Shown here one piece after another: positions 24,398-37,558 of a DNA stretch of 64,000 nucleotides. The position numbers and the translations under genes were made by a program. Below the pieces are notes generated by a model. The model had not been told where the DNA came from and did not search any database. It was given only the letters and a program-made list of their open reading frames with translations. Every line of letters starts with the position of its first letter. The stretch's first letter is position 1. Source of the DNA: Polytrichum commune (lineage: Eukaryota > Streptophyta > Polytrichopsida > Polytrichales > Polytrichaceae); assembly GCA_950295325.1 (NCBI GenBank), contig OX485805.1, positions 8,432,501 through 8,496,500 of the forward strand, given 5' to 3'.

Positions 24398-26370
24398 CCC
24401 ACCCATACGAATGAATCAACAAAGTCTTCAAGATGCGAACATATAAGCTTTTATTTTTTATTTTGTTTATTTTTTATTAAAAATTTATATATATTGACTA
24501 CAATTCTAGTAAGAGAAGGCCAATATTAACCACATGTTGGTCAATTATGAGTATGTAAACAATACTCATGCTAAGTACAATTCATTTGGTAAGGCACTCC
24601 CACAATAAAGGGGCATAATGCCCAACAAGTTCCTGACCCCATTGTGCATTGACGTACAACTGAATAATGTTATGGCAACCTAGTATGCACATATCAGTGT
24701 ACCTTATTTCAAGGACAAGATCACCACGCATTTGAGACTATGAAGCCTCCTTGTATGGTAGACACACCCATTTCCAATACCCCCCCCCCTCAAATCTTAA
24801 TACATAGAATCCCTTAAAGCCACAAACTCCCACATATGTAGCTGTCATTTTCTAACGGCATGAAAAACCCATAAAGAATCACACATGTAGCCCTCACATT
24901 TGGCGTGATGGAAAAAAAAATCTTAAGTTAAAAGGGCACAGATTTGGGTTCCTTGAAAAAGCATTTAATGCACTCAAATTTTCATCTCCTAGTTATTAAA
25001 AAAAAAGTTGACATGCTATGAATATGGGCTAGGAGAGAATCTTGCCTTTCAAAATCTACAGTAATTTCTAACCTTTACAATAGATTACAATTTTTTTTGG
25101 TTAAACATTGTGATAAGGTTTTCCAAATATGTGAAAAATCACTCCAGTATCATACTTGTATTACACACTTACCCACGAAATTGCTTATGGGTAACCTTAT
25201 ATAATGTCGACATACCGTGTGTTGGGTGTATCTTATGTTGTTGGTTAGTATATAGTTTCATTACTTGACTCCATTTGGTTTGTGGGTAAGGTAAGTAGGG
25301 AGTGCCAAGTGTCCCAACTATAAACCATAAACCGGTGGTTGTAACATACCACCATGGTACTAATAAAGATACTAAGCCATGAGCCTCATGACATGGCGTT
25401 TTGTATCACAAAGTATGGGATAAGAATCAACAAGATAATGGCCGGACCGCCCCTTTCTCCTCAATAGTCTATCTAGGACACTCAACCAAATATCTCTTGG
25501 TGGGTCTCACACTACACACATCCGACGCTCATTTATTGGTTCCACTTTGGATTGAGCGAAGGTCAACCAATGGGAGCCAGCCACTTGTCCCACGTACCCC
25601 TTGATCACACAAGTATCGTAGTCCTAGAAGACACCGTGGCCTATCAATGCTCGACACTTGGGATTGTTTCCTTTGTGTCTTTGTTGTAGTAAAAAGCTAA
25701 GGTAGACGAGGCTGATGTGGACACCTCTAGCTCTATGGAATCATCGAGCCGACGGATTCGAGCATTGGAAGCTTGAGCATGTTGGCAGTTGTGAATCAGG
25801 ATCAAGGAATTTGGAATCGTTGGAATCGGAGTTCAGGAAGGTGTTGATCTGGGCTCCGGAATCGAAGATTTTCTGTTTCCCAATGTGGTGTTTGTAGGGT
25901 AGTAGGGGGGGGGGGATTGTTTTATCGTTTAGTGTTGTGTGAGTGGACGAATGTCATCAACATATTCTACGTGGGTCATTCGCCAAGTTCAATGTCGATG
26001 TTGGTTGTGTCGCGTCTATGAAGTAATCACATGTAAGATAGAATGTTGCCGAATTGTTTATTCATTATAGAATGCCCACAAATACAAGTCGGTTGACACC
26101 TCACAGCCACATGCCGCCCCCTTATTTTCCAAGTTGCCGCCTCCTAATTTGTCCACCTCGGGCACAAAAATCAAACGTGTCATCACTCGGTGAATAGGAG
26201 CACTCCTCATTATGGAGGATGGTGGGTGTAGTTTGACTTTTGGGAAGGCGACTAACCCAAATATCATCAAAGTGACGGCTAAATGACCATGTAGTACTCA
26301 CCTACCAAATTAAAACGATTGTACCGCCGATTAAGAGCCAAAAATAGGTGTCTGATTAGCCTCATCTAGC
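24398..26370. other. Gene-free AT-rich stretch
   Basis: Homopolymer C and G runs at 24,780-24,788 and 25,906-25,915. No frame has recognisable protein content. Confidence 0.5.
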
Positions 26371-26372
26371 TA

Positions 26373-26463
26373 GTTAAAGTAGATGGGTCTTAACTGGTTG
26401 CTAGTTTTTCTTGCCTACTAGCCCATCTCTTCTAAGATATGAAACACAAGATTAAGGTAGGAG
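26373..26463 (-). mobile_element. Dispersed repeat family D, partial inverted copy
   Basis: GTAGATGGGTCTTAACTGG followed by CTACTAGCCCATCTCTTCTAAGATATGAAACAC matches the inverted right end of family D copies. The remainder is diverged or lost. Confidence 0.5.
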
Positions 26464-29400
26464 CACCTTTAACCAACACCCACAAAATCTTGTATAATAA
26501 GTCATATTGATTATGAGGATGTTCACCATGTGAACACCATGCCCCCCTCCCCTAACAATTTTGGGTGTATTTATTTTGATATTGTGGAATAAAAGAAACT
26601 TGCAGTGCGTTTTTTTCTTCTTCTTCTTTTTCTTTCTTTCTTTCTTTTTTCTACCCCGGAATAGTTGTTTTCGATTTATACATCTACCACATGCAGGTCA
26701 CATACCTTAACTTCTTGGTTCAAGGTGCTCCTATCTTAGCACAAGATGGTTAGTCAATCTTCTAACAAGGGCATATGCACTTTCATGGCAATTTTTGAAA
26801 CTCATACAAGTATCTTATTCATCAATGGCTCTGCAATGTTCCACCCAACCATTGACGACAATACATGTTTTAGGTAGTCGTAAAGGAAAACCTAAATAAT
26901 ATTGGTAGGATTATTTAGAATTCAATATTTATATTGTCAAATAGATTTTAATCTAAATTTGGATATTGAGACCGTTAATAAACAAAAATTGAATATTGAT
27001 ATGTATCATGTGGAGGGGGGAGGGGGAGCAGTAAAACCCCCCCCCCCCTACATGTTCACTTTGAAGACTCAATATGATTTTTTATTTTTATTTTTATTTT
27101 TCTTAAAACCATGTTTCGTGATATTACCCTATACAAACTACAATAAATTGGGGGTAAAACGACCATTTAAAAGTGTTTGGGTTTCAAGTCAAATCTAATA
27201 TGTAGTATGAAATGTAATTTTATTTAAATGTTTGCTTTGGAGTGAACATACAAATGAAATTTGTATAAGGTGGATTTAAAACTACATCCACAATATTGGA
27301 ACTAGCAACATCATCGTCCTTTTTCATCATATATTTTCAAAAATATTTGCTTGTAAATAAAAATTTACTAATTGATCCAACCCGTCAAGAAGGATTTTGA
27401 AGATGGGTAATAGTCTTGGCCTTGCAAAGCCTTGATATTTGATGTCTCTACTTGGATTTACTATTTCTCAAACCCCTAACTACCTTCAATCTTGTTCAAA
27501 ACTTATCATGCTAGGAACTAGAGGAGAAGAAGATGTTGCTATATATTGAGCTTTGACCTTCAAAACTACTCACATATCTACAATTGAGTATACAAGCCAC
27601 CCAATATTGGGACAAGGGACCTTCAAATGAGTACGAGATAGTGTCGGGTGGATGATGATAAGAGATCACAAAGCAAAAAAATATGGAATGTGGAAGTTGG
27701 TGAATTCAAATCATTTTCATTCTAGAATCTAACTGAGTCAAGAGAAGCATTTGAAGTTTGGCAACCAAGACATTGCAAGCATGCTTTCAAGAAATTGAGG
27801 ATTATGCTCTATGATTGCATGAGATAAAGATGCATGTCTTTATATTACTTATGTAGAAGCCTTGACTCTCAAGTCAAGGGCTTCACATTAATTATGTGAT
27901 TGCAATGTTACACATGCCCAATTATGTCATTCCTCTCAAATACTTCAACAACTTCACTTTGGTTCTTACCCCATGCTCAACAAACATTGTGTGTCCAAGT
28001 GAATACCAAGTGATTACTAGTTTGGCAGTGATTACATGTAGTTTAGGTTTTTGCTACAAGTCAAAGCAAAACAACAAACAACCTAGGGTACTAAATCTCA
28101 AGGAAGATTAGTTTAGTGTCTATAATGATTAATGTCACACTGGTTTAAGGAATTCTATAACAATATAAGGTTATTTCCTACAAATTTCCATTTTATAAGA
28201 TTCATTAGTCAACAATTTTTCTCTTAAGGTTCATTTGTGCATCTTCCAGTTGTGTGTGGGTTTGTCCTATTTGGCGATTGCTAAAAATTTAATGACATGC
28301 TTCTAGGTCACTTGTGAAGCTCTTTTAGCTTGGGCAATAGTCTTTTTGTTTGGCAATAGTCTTTGTCAAATGTGGCCATAGTCTTGAAATAAATTTCCGT
28401 CCTATTGGGGTAAGTATCTCCTTCCTTAATTAAAATAATTACTTATCGTCATCAACCATAAAACCAAGTTGCTTTGCTAAAAGATCAATTATTCTCTTTT
28501 AATTCATTTTATCTCCTTCTCATGAACCTATCTCATTCATGAATCATCATGTACATAAAACATCTTGGATTGCAATCCCTGCAAACATCCAAGGTAACAT
28601 ACAAGTACATAGGCTATATCCTCAATTAGCATAAAGCTCAACTAGCATAATGTTCATCACATCATTGAACGAATATAACATTCAATCATCATTATGAAAT
28701 TAGCCCTTGGCTCTAGGGCTATAGCCTCTTAATATCGACAACCCTAGTTCCTTTAAAATTCTCTTTCTTCCACTTTTGTACTTTGATGAGTTGGGTCACT
28801 CATCATGAGTTTGACTCTCCTCTCTCACCTAACAACCTTCTTATCATTCCACTCAAACTCAAGCTAATTGCCTTTTTTCTTACCTCACCTCTCATACGCT
28901 ATTGGCATTCTTAACACTTCTTTCTCATCTCACCGCTCACATGATCTCGCTGATATTTCCCTGGCTATGGCTACTTCTTGCTTGTGCAACTTCTCTCATG
29001 ACAAAGCTTGATGGCTCCCTCTCCATTGCTTGTGTGATTATATCCATAATGTGCACTAGTATCACAACCTCGCACATTCGGTCTACTTTGTTCTTAACTC
29101 GCTTTATCTTTACTACATTCGTCTCAGGCTATTGCCTCTTGGCATATCATTCTCTTGTCTTCTTCTCTCGCCAATTCTCTACTTCATATCTAGGTTATTG
29201 CTCAATAGTTATGGATATTTGTATCCTTCATGTTTAACTTCTTGACCTCACATTCTATCTTCTTTAATTTGTGCACCTTCTGCATCATCTCTCATCCTTT
29301 GTGCATTTTCTACATGTTGATATACGATTGCTTTGCCGAACACTTAATTATTTCATCAATTCTCTCTCACATACACATACACTACATATTATGATTTCAA

Positions 29401-30511
29401 CACAATCACATTTCTCTCTTCCCTCATTCCAAAGAAATTGCTTCCAGTTTATGAGCAATAAGGTCAAGGCATTCATAGTCAACCAAGTCCAATTGACTGC
29501 TCACTAGGGTCATATAATGCCGACATGGATGAGATGTATATTTTAAGGCAAATAGAGTAAAGGTTTATGTGATGGTGGCTTGGGAATGCTTCCCCTCAAA
29601 AGAGTTTTATAACTATCATAGCCAAGCATTAGAATTTAGACATGCAGTTATGGGTTGACCTTAAATCGAATATGTGTTACCCTAACTTTACCGCTTCAAA
29701 ATTTGTAACAATTCCCATTTTCATGATAAAAATCAATATTTTTGCATTTTACTTAGATTTTGTTTATTTTCGCAAGAAAAAATAATTCCTTGCTATTACT
29801 CCTCGTAAACATATGCAAACACTCTTATTTTAACGGTTATAACATGCCTCAATTTTAGTTGAGTTAACAATCATTGCGTTGTCTCACATTACTCCTATCC
29901 CATGTAGTAATACAATCACACTCATCTTCAGCCTTGGCCGGAAGCAAAACTAACATTTTGTAATCAACTCTCTTGCCTATCTCTCTATCATGCCTCTAGC
30001 CTCTTGCTATGTAGCCTATTGCCAAACTATCCTAATTGAAAATGGCATCCTCACAATCTCGGGCAATAGTCTCTTATCCTCATCTCTGATAGATGGTTGT
30101 AACCTGTACCTCATGCTCTTTGCTTGCTGCAACTGCCTCTTAACAACATTCTTCTGACTACAGCTTGCTAATTTCATCTTAAGTCCAAAAAACAAGAGAT
30201 AAAAAATCCACATTTAGACTACAACCCAAATTTTTGTTCCATGTTATCCATGCTCCAAAAACATCATGGTGCATGGTTATCTACACTGTAACTATAAGAC
30301 ATTATAAACTAGTCAAACGTCTCTCTCCACTTGACATTAGAGACATGGTTCTTAGGACTATTTCCATTTGAAGGTTAAAAAATTCACACATGTACATGGT
30401 ATTAGCTTTAAACCTAGGTATATGGTGACATGCCTTTAGATAATACCGAGGATATTATCTTGGTCATCCATGAGCCACTTGGTATTATTATCTCCAACAC
30501 TTACGAAGTTA
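26464..30511. other. Gene-free AT-rich stretch
   Basis: About 4 kb with pyrimidine tracts (26,610-26,650), C and G runs (27,010-27,049) and CT-rich plus-strand DNA at 28,780-29,400. The CT-rich part creates hydrophobic, leucine/serine-rich open frames (28,902-29,507) that I reject as coding. Confidence 0.5.
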
Positions 30512-30634
30512 CTCCCTCTGTTCCAAAATGATTGTCCTACCCCTCGGAGTTTTTCGTCTTAAAATGTTTGTCTGACAAACATTTTAGGACATAAATTTCC
30601 GGGGGGTAGGATAATCATTTTGGGACAAAGGGAG
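30512..30634. mobile_element. Stowaway MITE (123 bp)
   Basis: Terminal inverted repeats CTCCCTCTGTTCC and, inverted right end, CTCCCTTTGTCCC, flanked by TA on both sides (30,510-30,511 and 30,635-30,636). Complementarity continues inward (AAAATGATTGTCCTACCCC) to a central AAAATGTTTGTC/GACAAACATTTT, so the whole element folds. This is the classic CTCCCTCCGT Stowaway (Tc1/mariner) signature of plant genomes. Confidence 0.93.
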
Positions 30635-30796
30635 TACTATCTAGATGAAATTGCTTGTACAAATTGGTTGATGGTTGCCCAACTCTAGTTTGTGGTAATG
30701 TTGGCACTTGGTGGCCATCTGTAAACACTTGCAACACCTAAAAACTTGAATGCCACAGTGGCAATCGCCCAAGGGAGCTTGCTTTGGTTGAGCTAA

Positions 30797-31172
30797 GGTA
30801 GACGTGCCTAATTCAGGTTACTTATCTTAATCAAACACCTATGTTTGAGTGACATGTGGTTTGGTGTAGCTCAAAGAGTGGATACCAAAGGACAAGTTTG
30901 TAAAAGAAATTGGACTACATGCTGAAAATATTATAACCATTCTAGACTCAGTAATCAATCTAATTGGGAGGGGGGACCCACATGACCATGTAAATGAGCA
31001 CCACGGCCACTTTGATAATGAATTAGATACTCATATGAGCTCCGAAAATTACAAGGATGGTAGCTACAACCTTGATTCGGATTTGCTAACCATCTTGTAC
31101 TTATTGTGTGTTTCATATTTTAGGAGAAGTGAGCGAGCTAGTCGTAAAGTTTAACCATTCAAGACCCGTCTA
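30797..31172 (+). mobile_element. Dispersed repeat family D, full-length-like copy
   Basis: Left end GGTAGACGTGCCTAATT; right end, inverted, TAGACGGGTCTTGAATGG, a short imperfect terminal inverted repeat. Interior landmarks in order: ATTGGACTACATGCT, CACTTTGATAATGAA, TACTCATATGAGCTCCGAAAA, GGATTTGCTAACCATCTTG, TTTTAGGAGAAGTG. No coding capacity and no certain target duplication, so the superfamily is unknown. Confidence 0.6.
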
Positions 31173-32110
31173 TGTTAACAGAGGAACGAAAGTATTGTAT
31201 ATGAGTATACCTCTCATCCATCCAACACAATAACATGATCACCTATAACCAACTATAACTCGAACACTTATTATGTTGGATGAATTAGAGGTACGCTCGT
31301 ATATGATAATTCCCTCATGCCAACAACAACTTGGATCTTAGAAGTAGCAGATGTGAATATGTGCAAAGCAAAGCTTGTATTTTTTGCCTTTATGGATACT
31401 TTAGTGCCGAAGTATGAGTAACCAGTACTAACGACCCTGATAAAATGCTTGAACCTGGTTATGAGCAACTGCTATGTGAACGTGCATACTTTACAAGTGG
31501 TTCAAAGTTTTATTTATTTATTTATTTTTGTTTTGTTTGTTTGTTTGTTTTATAAATTCCGTCATTATTGGTAGGGCATAACATTACTCGTCATTCAACT
31601 CTCGTTATGTGGATCTTCAAATATAATAGTTGGATGTTCGAAAAGCTACGCAAGGAGACACAAATTCACATGGAGTTCTCAACATCTCACTATTATATTA
31701 TGAGGGTCCATGTCAATGAGGAATGTTTATGGGTTGGGTGAGGAAAGACCAAGTGAAACCAAACAAACCCAACCCATGTGCATGTGAGCATTTATTTCCT
31801 GCTCTTCACTTTATTTCTTTATTTCTTTTAAAAATTATATCCCTACATCTTCACCTATTCTACCATAACAACTATAATTGCGAAGAACATGTTGAGTTCA
31901 ACCCTAGTGTCAAAATCTAAATGTTGAAATGTACTTGTATAGAATGTGCCCAAAAACGATGGTTGAAAGCTTAATGGTTGAGCACTTCGGAGTTCATCAC
32001 AAAAGGCGTAAGCCATCTCCGGTTGAAGGTCATCTATGGAAATATCAAAATGAGAATTATCGTGCTCATGAAATGATCATATATATATATATACACATCC
32101 CGGATTATGT
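31173..32110. other. Spacer with simple repeats
   Basis: TTTA and GTTT simple repeats at 31,508-31,551 and a TA-rich run at 32,080-32,093. No supported gene. Confidence 0.5.
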
Positions 32111-32129
32111 TGACTATCGAGCTTAAAAT

Positions 32130-32265
32130 AATTAGAATATTTTGAGCATGTAGTTTGACCTCTTTTGAACAAATGTCTTTTTGGTGTCCGTTCTTGGATC
32201 CACACCTAAGGACATACCATTCACATGTAAGTGGTCTTTATTAGAGCCCCTTCGTCCATGACATA
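32130..32265 (-). mobile_element. Dispersed repeat family D, partial inverted copy
   Basis: ATTTTGAGCATGTAGTTTGA, TTTTTGGTGTCCGTTCTTGGATCCAC and CATACCATTCACAT are reverse complements or flanks seen in the 41.9-kb copy. It abuts the truncated MITE that begins at 32,269. Confidence 0.45.
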
Positions 32266-32268
32266 TAA

Positions 32269-32460
32269 GGGCCACTCCACACACGAGCCAAGGGTTGTGA
32301 CCATGTAATTGTGAGGGCATTTGATTCTCATCCATAGGCCATACCATTGACATGGTCCATTGGAATTTGCATTAGGCCTACCTCTTGGAGGTGGGCCTAA
32401 CGAAAATTCCGGCAAACCATGAAACAAATTAATTGTTTCTCATGTAGAACATGTGTCAAA
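32269..32460. mobile_element. PIF/Harbinger-like MITE, truncated copy
   Basis: Starts GGGCCACTCCACACACGAG right after TAA (32,266-32,268) and follows the left half of the family (GTGACCATGTAATTGTGAG, then the CTACCTC..GAGGT block). The right terminal inverted repeat is missing. A sharp palindrome, AGGCCTACCTC TTG GAGGTGGGCCT, lies at about 32,375-32,399. Confidence 0.7.
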
Positions 32461-32542
32461 AAAACATGTTTTCAAAAGAGAGTACATTGCAAGTTCAAAT
32501 ATGTTAATCATTCTATATTTAATTCATAATTCATAAAATTAA

Positions 32543-32562
32543 AGAGAGAGAGAGAGAGAGAG
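32543..32562. repeat. (AG)n microsatellite
   Basis: About ten AG units in AT-rich spacer DNA. Confidence 0.9.
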
Positions 32563-32749
32563 CATACCTCTCTATCATCGATCACAAAAGCTTTGAAATA
32601 GTATGCAATCCACATGTTTCTACTTATAGGTGATTTGACACAGACTAGACTAATTATAGTCTAGTCCAAGTCATTTGAGATGAATTGATCACATACCTAT
32701 GGGGTCAAGTTTTTATGTAAATGGATGAGGGGTACACTTGTATGCAGCA

Positions 32750-32957
32750 ATGCCCTCTCTTCTTGTATGACCATTTAATGAGCACGATAATCTTCACTTT
32801 GATAACGAACGAGGTGTTTGTACAAGTTCCCAAATTTATGAGGAAGGTGGCTATGGCCTCGATTTAGATTTGCTAACCATCTTAAACTGGTTGTATGTTA
32901 CATAGTCTAGGAGAAGTGGGCTAGTTGGAAAAACAACTATTGGAGACCCATCTACCT
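32750..32957 (+). mobile_element. Dispersed repeat family D, partial copy
   Basis: CTTCACTTTGATAACGAACGAGG, TTTAGATTTGCTAACCATCTT, TAGGAGAAGTGGGCTAG and GAGACCCATCTACC follow the right two-thirds of the 30.8-kb copy. Confidence 0.55.
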
Positions 32958-34310
32958 TATTTAGATGAAGATGTGAGAATATTGAAATTTGGAAGGAATG
33001 ATCCGAGCATTACTACGGATTTATTGAGTGGGCCATGTACCACATGTCAATAGGCTTAACGATGTTGTGTTTTGTAAGTTACATAACCTAAAATTACTTA
33101 ACAAAGTTTGTGTCTTCCTACATCATCAGGTGGCCATTATAGCATGGAGTGTAAACGTTTGCAAGATGTTGTGATTGTACTATGAGGATTTCATGGCCCA
33201 CCCAACTGAAGATATGTATTGACTAATGTTATGTACACTATCTTATATTTGGATTTGAAAATGTAAACAAATAGAGCTTGTTCATCTATTCTAATCGTAA
33301 ATATTTTTTACCTTTAATGGACACTTTCCCAACATTGTAATTCTCCTCATCGTTGACTTGACGAAGCTACAAGATGAGTGATGTTAGAGAATGCTTTTAA
33401 GGTAGAGTCCACTTTTCAAAGCTTAGCCATCCAAGCAAGGTAGATGCAAGACAAAAGTCTCCAACTCATGTGTTGGCATTTCCGAAAGCATTTTGTTCAT
33501 TATTTTATATTGTGACTTATAATCATCTGCATACACTTACTTGGTATGGCTTGGCTTTTGGTGTATCACATCAACTTTGTTACTTACTTGCCTTGAAGCT
33601 CTTAGACTTCTTGTTAATTATATTTTAATAAGCTTTGTGTATATTATGTGCCCACGTTATAGAAGGTTAGGCCCTGGATGGGGCATTATTTCTTGATTTT
33701 CCCTTGGTTTTGCGTTGATTTTCTCGAGGTGGTTGTATTTGGCTCCTTTCTTGCAATTGATGTTTCAATTTGTGCCCCCCAAAAAATAAAATTTTTCTCA
33801 CGTTGTCGTATACTCATCCTATTCATTATGATATTTTGATCGAAGTTTTAAGTGAACATATATTGGGTTGGATGATGATTTTGTGCATATAATAAGTAAT
33901 TGTGCCATTTGAACCATGGTTGCACAATGTCAGAGTAAACATTCATTTATATTTATGGAAATTGTCGTTGATAATTTAAAACATTACACTTTGGGATTAC
34001 TACAAATTGAAGAAGGAACAAAGTCTTGTTTTGCAACCATTTTGAGACCATTTTCGTATTCTCAACCGGTGCTTCACATATAAATTTTCACACACAAGAC
34101 ATGTTTGTGTGATTATGCCAAAAAAGGTTTTTTTTACACACCGTAGGTCACCCAATTAGAGGCACATAAGTGTCATCTTAAGCACATGTGAACCTCAAAT
34201 TTTCAAGAAAAGGGATGAATGTTTATCTTAAAGTGTATATTAATGAATATCCCCATAATGACATTATAGGTGACCCACACTTGCACCATTCCTTGCTCAC
34301 AAATTGCTTC
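32958..34310. other. AT-rich spacer
   Basis: Nothing with gene structure. Around 33,665-33,760 it resembles the retroposed insert at 17,885-18,034. Confidence 0.5.
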
Positions 34311-34312
34311 AA

Positions 34313-34462
34313 TGAGATATTCTATGTAATTTTGTATGGATACCATAGCTTTCTGAGTTTAGAGGTTCACCAAAAACTCACCAAGTTGTGGTAACCATGC
34401 AAAATTACATAGAATATCCCAAGCATGCAATATGTGAGTTTTTGGTGAGCCTATAAACTAAG
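34313..34462. repeat. Interleaved inverted repeats (A-B-A'-B')
   Basis: Arm A (GATATTCTATGTAATTTTG, about 34,316-34,335) pairs with A' at about 34,399-34,417. Arm B (GTTCACCAAAAACTCAC, about 34,365-34,381) pairs with B' (GTGAGTTTTTGGTGAGCC) at about 34,434-34,451. The order is A, B, A', B', so the two stems cross rather than nest. Confidence 0.75.
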
Positions 34463-37367
34463 GGTCTATTTAGACTACAGTGAAGAAGTGCATTGGTCAA
34501 GTATTTTAGGGGAATGGAGCAATACGATTAGCTACAAAATGATTCTTCACTAGCATGGATTTACACTACGGTCAAGACTTCTGTGGTGGAGAACTATAAA
34601 CATGGATGAAACAATAACATTGATGGCCAACATGGCATCACTTCTTGCTAGGGAGTTCTCTGGAGGTCAAGTCTCTTGGGCAACCAAAAACCCTCGATGA
34701 GAAACCTTGCCTTTGGAGAAGTCCAACTTGAGGCATTTTTTATTTATTTCATTGTTTTCCCATCTTGTCCACCATACCAACCGATGCCTCAAATAACATA
34801 CCTTGTCTTGGGCTGAAATTCTTGACTGATCGGTGTATTTCTCCACCGCCATCTAAACCAGCCCTAAGATTGTTGTCCAATTTGCAAATTAGGGTTTTCA
34901 CTTGGTTGAGGACATCCAAGTCAATGTAAGTTAAAAACCAAGACACTATACAAAGCACCTAGTTCAATGGAAGTGGTGTAAAGGATGGGCGAAGTTGAGA
35001 GAGACATGTGGTCTCTTTCCTTTGGCTTTCGAAGCCGTGCGGGTCAAGATATTTCGACGATGGATATATCGCACCTCAACATGGGCCATACCACCAAAGT
35101 ACGAGTCAAGTGTACAAGGAAGAAGTTTGTCCCTTTTTGAGGTCGACGTGGTTGCACGGATGGTGAACTCAAATACCTATGATAGAACCAAGGAAGGAAT
35201 CCATCTATTTCTCGGGCCTTCGAAATAATCATTTAGAATAAGCTATTGAGAACGTGTGGTATCAAGGAAGTTACTCTTTTGAATGAGGAGGCTAATACCT
35301 TGGTTGATAGCAAGATGGGCAAAAATTGTCCGATAGTTGATTAATTTGAAAAAAAAATCAGGTTCAGGTAGTTCGTGAAACATTCAATGAAAAGTTAGGT
35401 AAATATACATGTGCATACATACACATAACATATCCCTCATACAAATTTATTTGTTGATACTCGTTTTTCATTCATTCATGATGGTTAAGTATGCGATGTC
35501 AACATTCATGATTTAGGGTAAGTCTATTCGATGTGCTAATTAGGGCTCTTGAATTTTTTTAAATTTGGACCTTCTTCTTCTTCTTCTTGTTTCCTTTCAT
35601 TTAGGCCAATTGACCATTAATTTCCAAAAAAGATAGGCTTGACATTTTGGGGTAATTATCTGCCCATCTTGCTATCAGCCTACAGTATACCAATCTTGAG
35701 GATTATAAAAAAATGTGAAGTTAAAATAACATTCCAAAAACTTCCAAGATTCTCTAATAATGTTGATGATCTAGATTTTGAAATAAGTTTTGAGTTTTGG
35801 TTTCAAAACTTTTGTAGTTCCCATAGTGTGAGGTACCTGGAAGGAGTCGGGAAAAAAAGCGAAAAAAATCCTATTGATTCGTGTGGGCACACAATGTGTT
35901 GCCAAAGGGACACTTGGAGTGAACTTGGATGGGAAGTTTATTGTGGTGAAGCTTCGAGGAACATGCAAGAGTTGGGGCCATGTACTTGAAACTTCGGACA
36001 ACTTGCCTACCAACTCAATGCGTGACACTCCGTGGGAAGCGTATGAAATCATCACAAACCTCTAAATTTCATATATCAACAAGGATTTCACACTAATGCA
36101 TACACATCAAACCATGACATTTAGTTTTTCCTTATGATACATTGGTTGCAAGATTTAGTGTTTTTTGTACATGTCTTATAGCTGCAAGATTCATAAGACT
36201 GAAATATGGGTTTAATCAATGCTAAGTGAATCATATGTTAGATGATGAGGATTTTGGTTCACAACAACTATCATTAGGGGTGCGATTAAAACATGTCCCT
36301 CTCAAGTCTATGATGAATCCAATCCAAATGGGTGTTGAGGTCGCCACCTACATCTCTGTAGGCAAACACCATCAAACACCATCAAACCTTTACACTCAGC
36401 CTTAGACAATGTAAAGTTGATACTGACTAGTATCCACAAACTTTACAACTTAGGAGGTTTTTAGGTTTGGATAATTAGTGTCCTCATAATTGTCTTAAGT
36501 TAGCTCTGAGTGATACATGATGAATGTAGAAGTGTCCTTGTAATAATGAAGTGGATTTTTCCCCAATTGTACTTTGAACTTTGTGAGATAACGTATCACC
36601 TACTTTCCTTACCCTTGATGTTTTAATCTTAATCTCCAAGCACTTTAGGTTTCCTTCATACAATTCTACATCCTTTTAGAATTCTTGTATCTTAGATTAT
36701 AGGTCTCCTTAAAACGGGAGATATAATCCTTCTTGTGATTTCCTCGAGAAGTAAGTGTCCAATACTTTTCAAACTTATGCTTCCCTAAGACCTACTCTCA
36801 AGGTTAAGTGTTTATACACTTAATCCTTGTACAACTTAGAAGGCTAAATATAGTCTCTTCCTTTTCGCAAGTCTAGGTTATGTAATGATCTTGATTTGTT
36901 CCTTACCACTTGAAAGGGCCTAGCATAGTTTCCTAATATCACTTTCTTAATGTCACATCAAAGTTACTTGTCTTAGGCAAGACCTTTCTCTAAATCCTTC
37001 ACAAATTCTAGTTATTACAATCGTCGGTTGTGGCATGTCCGGCAATTCCAACTAATCTACTCAAAATCTTGGAACTCTAGTTGCTCGAGGGCCTTAGACT
37101 AAGCGGATTTTGATCTCCGTCCACTTATTGCATTGTCCTTCAAGTACGAGTATCAGGTGAGTCTCTAAATTCCGTGAGGTGCTTTCCATTGGACGTAGGT
37201 ATCGCATCCGCTTGAAAACCTCTTAGTGTTATACGTGTCTAAGCTAGAGAGAGGGTGAGTGTACTTGCACTAGGTTTGAAGGTATGCGTGGTGCCCATTG
37301 ATGGAATCGTGGTTGCACATTTGAATCATATATAGAATTTTACACTCTCTTTTTCAATGAGGCTTCC
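34463..37367. other. Gene-free stretch
   Basis: Contains several opposed open frames (34,667-35,232 and 35,639-36,065). They show no recognisable domain and no consistent splice sites. A (TTC)n tract lies at 35,574-35,588. Confidence 0.45.
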
Positions 37368-37383
37368 ATAAGTGATTTAATTC

Positions 37384-37542
37384 TGGTATGAGAAGACCCT
37401 AAACTACCTTATGATAATGGAAAGGTACCTAAACCGAACGAAGTGGTTGGCGGTTCGATTTCCAGCCGTGAAATCGTCCCTCTACTTGACAAAAACTAGC
37501 CAGGTGGTCAAGCGCCTCCTATGTTCCAAAAATAAATAAATA
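37384..37542 (+). mobile_element. tRNA-like SINE, copy 3, intact with 16-bp target duplication
   Basis: ATAAGTGATTTAATTC is duplicated exactly at 37,368-37,383 and 37,543-37,558. The insert starts TGGTATGAGAAGACCC, has an A-box-like TTATGATAATGG (37,409-37,420), the B-box GGTTCGATTTC (37,452-37,462), a 3' body shared with copy 1 (ACTTGACA, CTAGCCAGGTGGTCAAGCGCC) and an A-rich AAATA tail. About 159 bp. This is the best-preserved copy and defines the family limits. Confidence 0.88.
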
Positions 37543-37558
37543 ATAAGTGATTTAATTC

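Noticed and set aside
28902-29507. Two plus-strand open frames with hydrophobic, Leu/Ser-rich text
   Set aside because: They come from CT-rich low-complexity DNA; no domain, no splice context, no consistent codon pattern.
34667-36065. Cluster of opposed open frames that could be a gene or retroelement remnant
   Set aside because: The frames overlap on both strands and none shows a recognisable motif.
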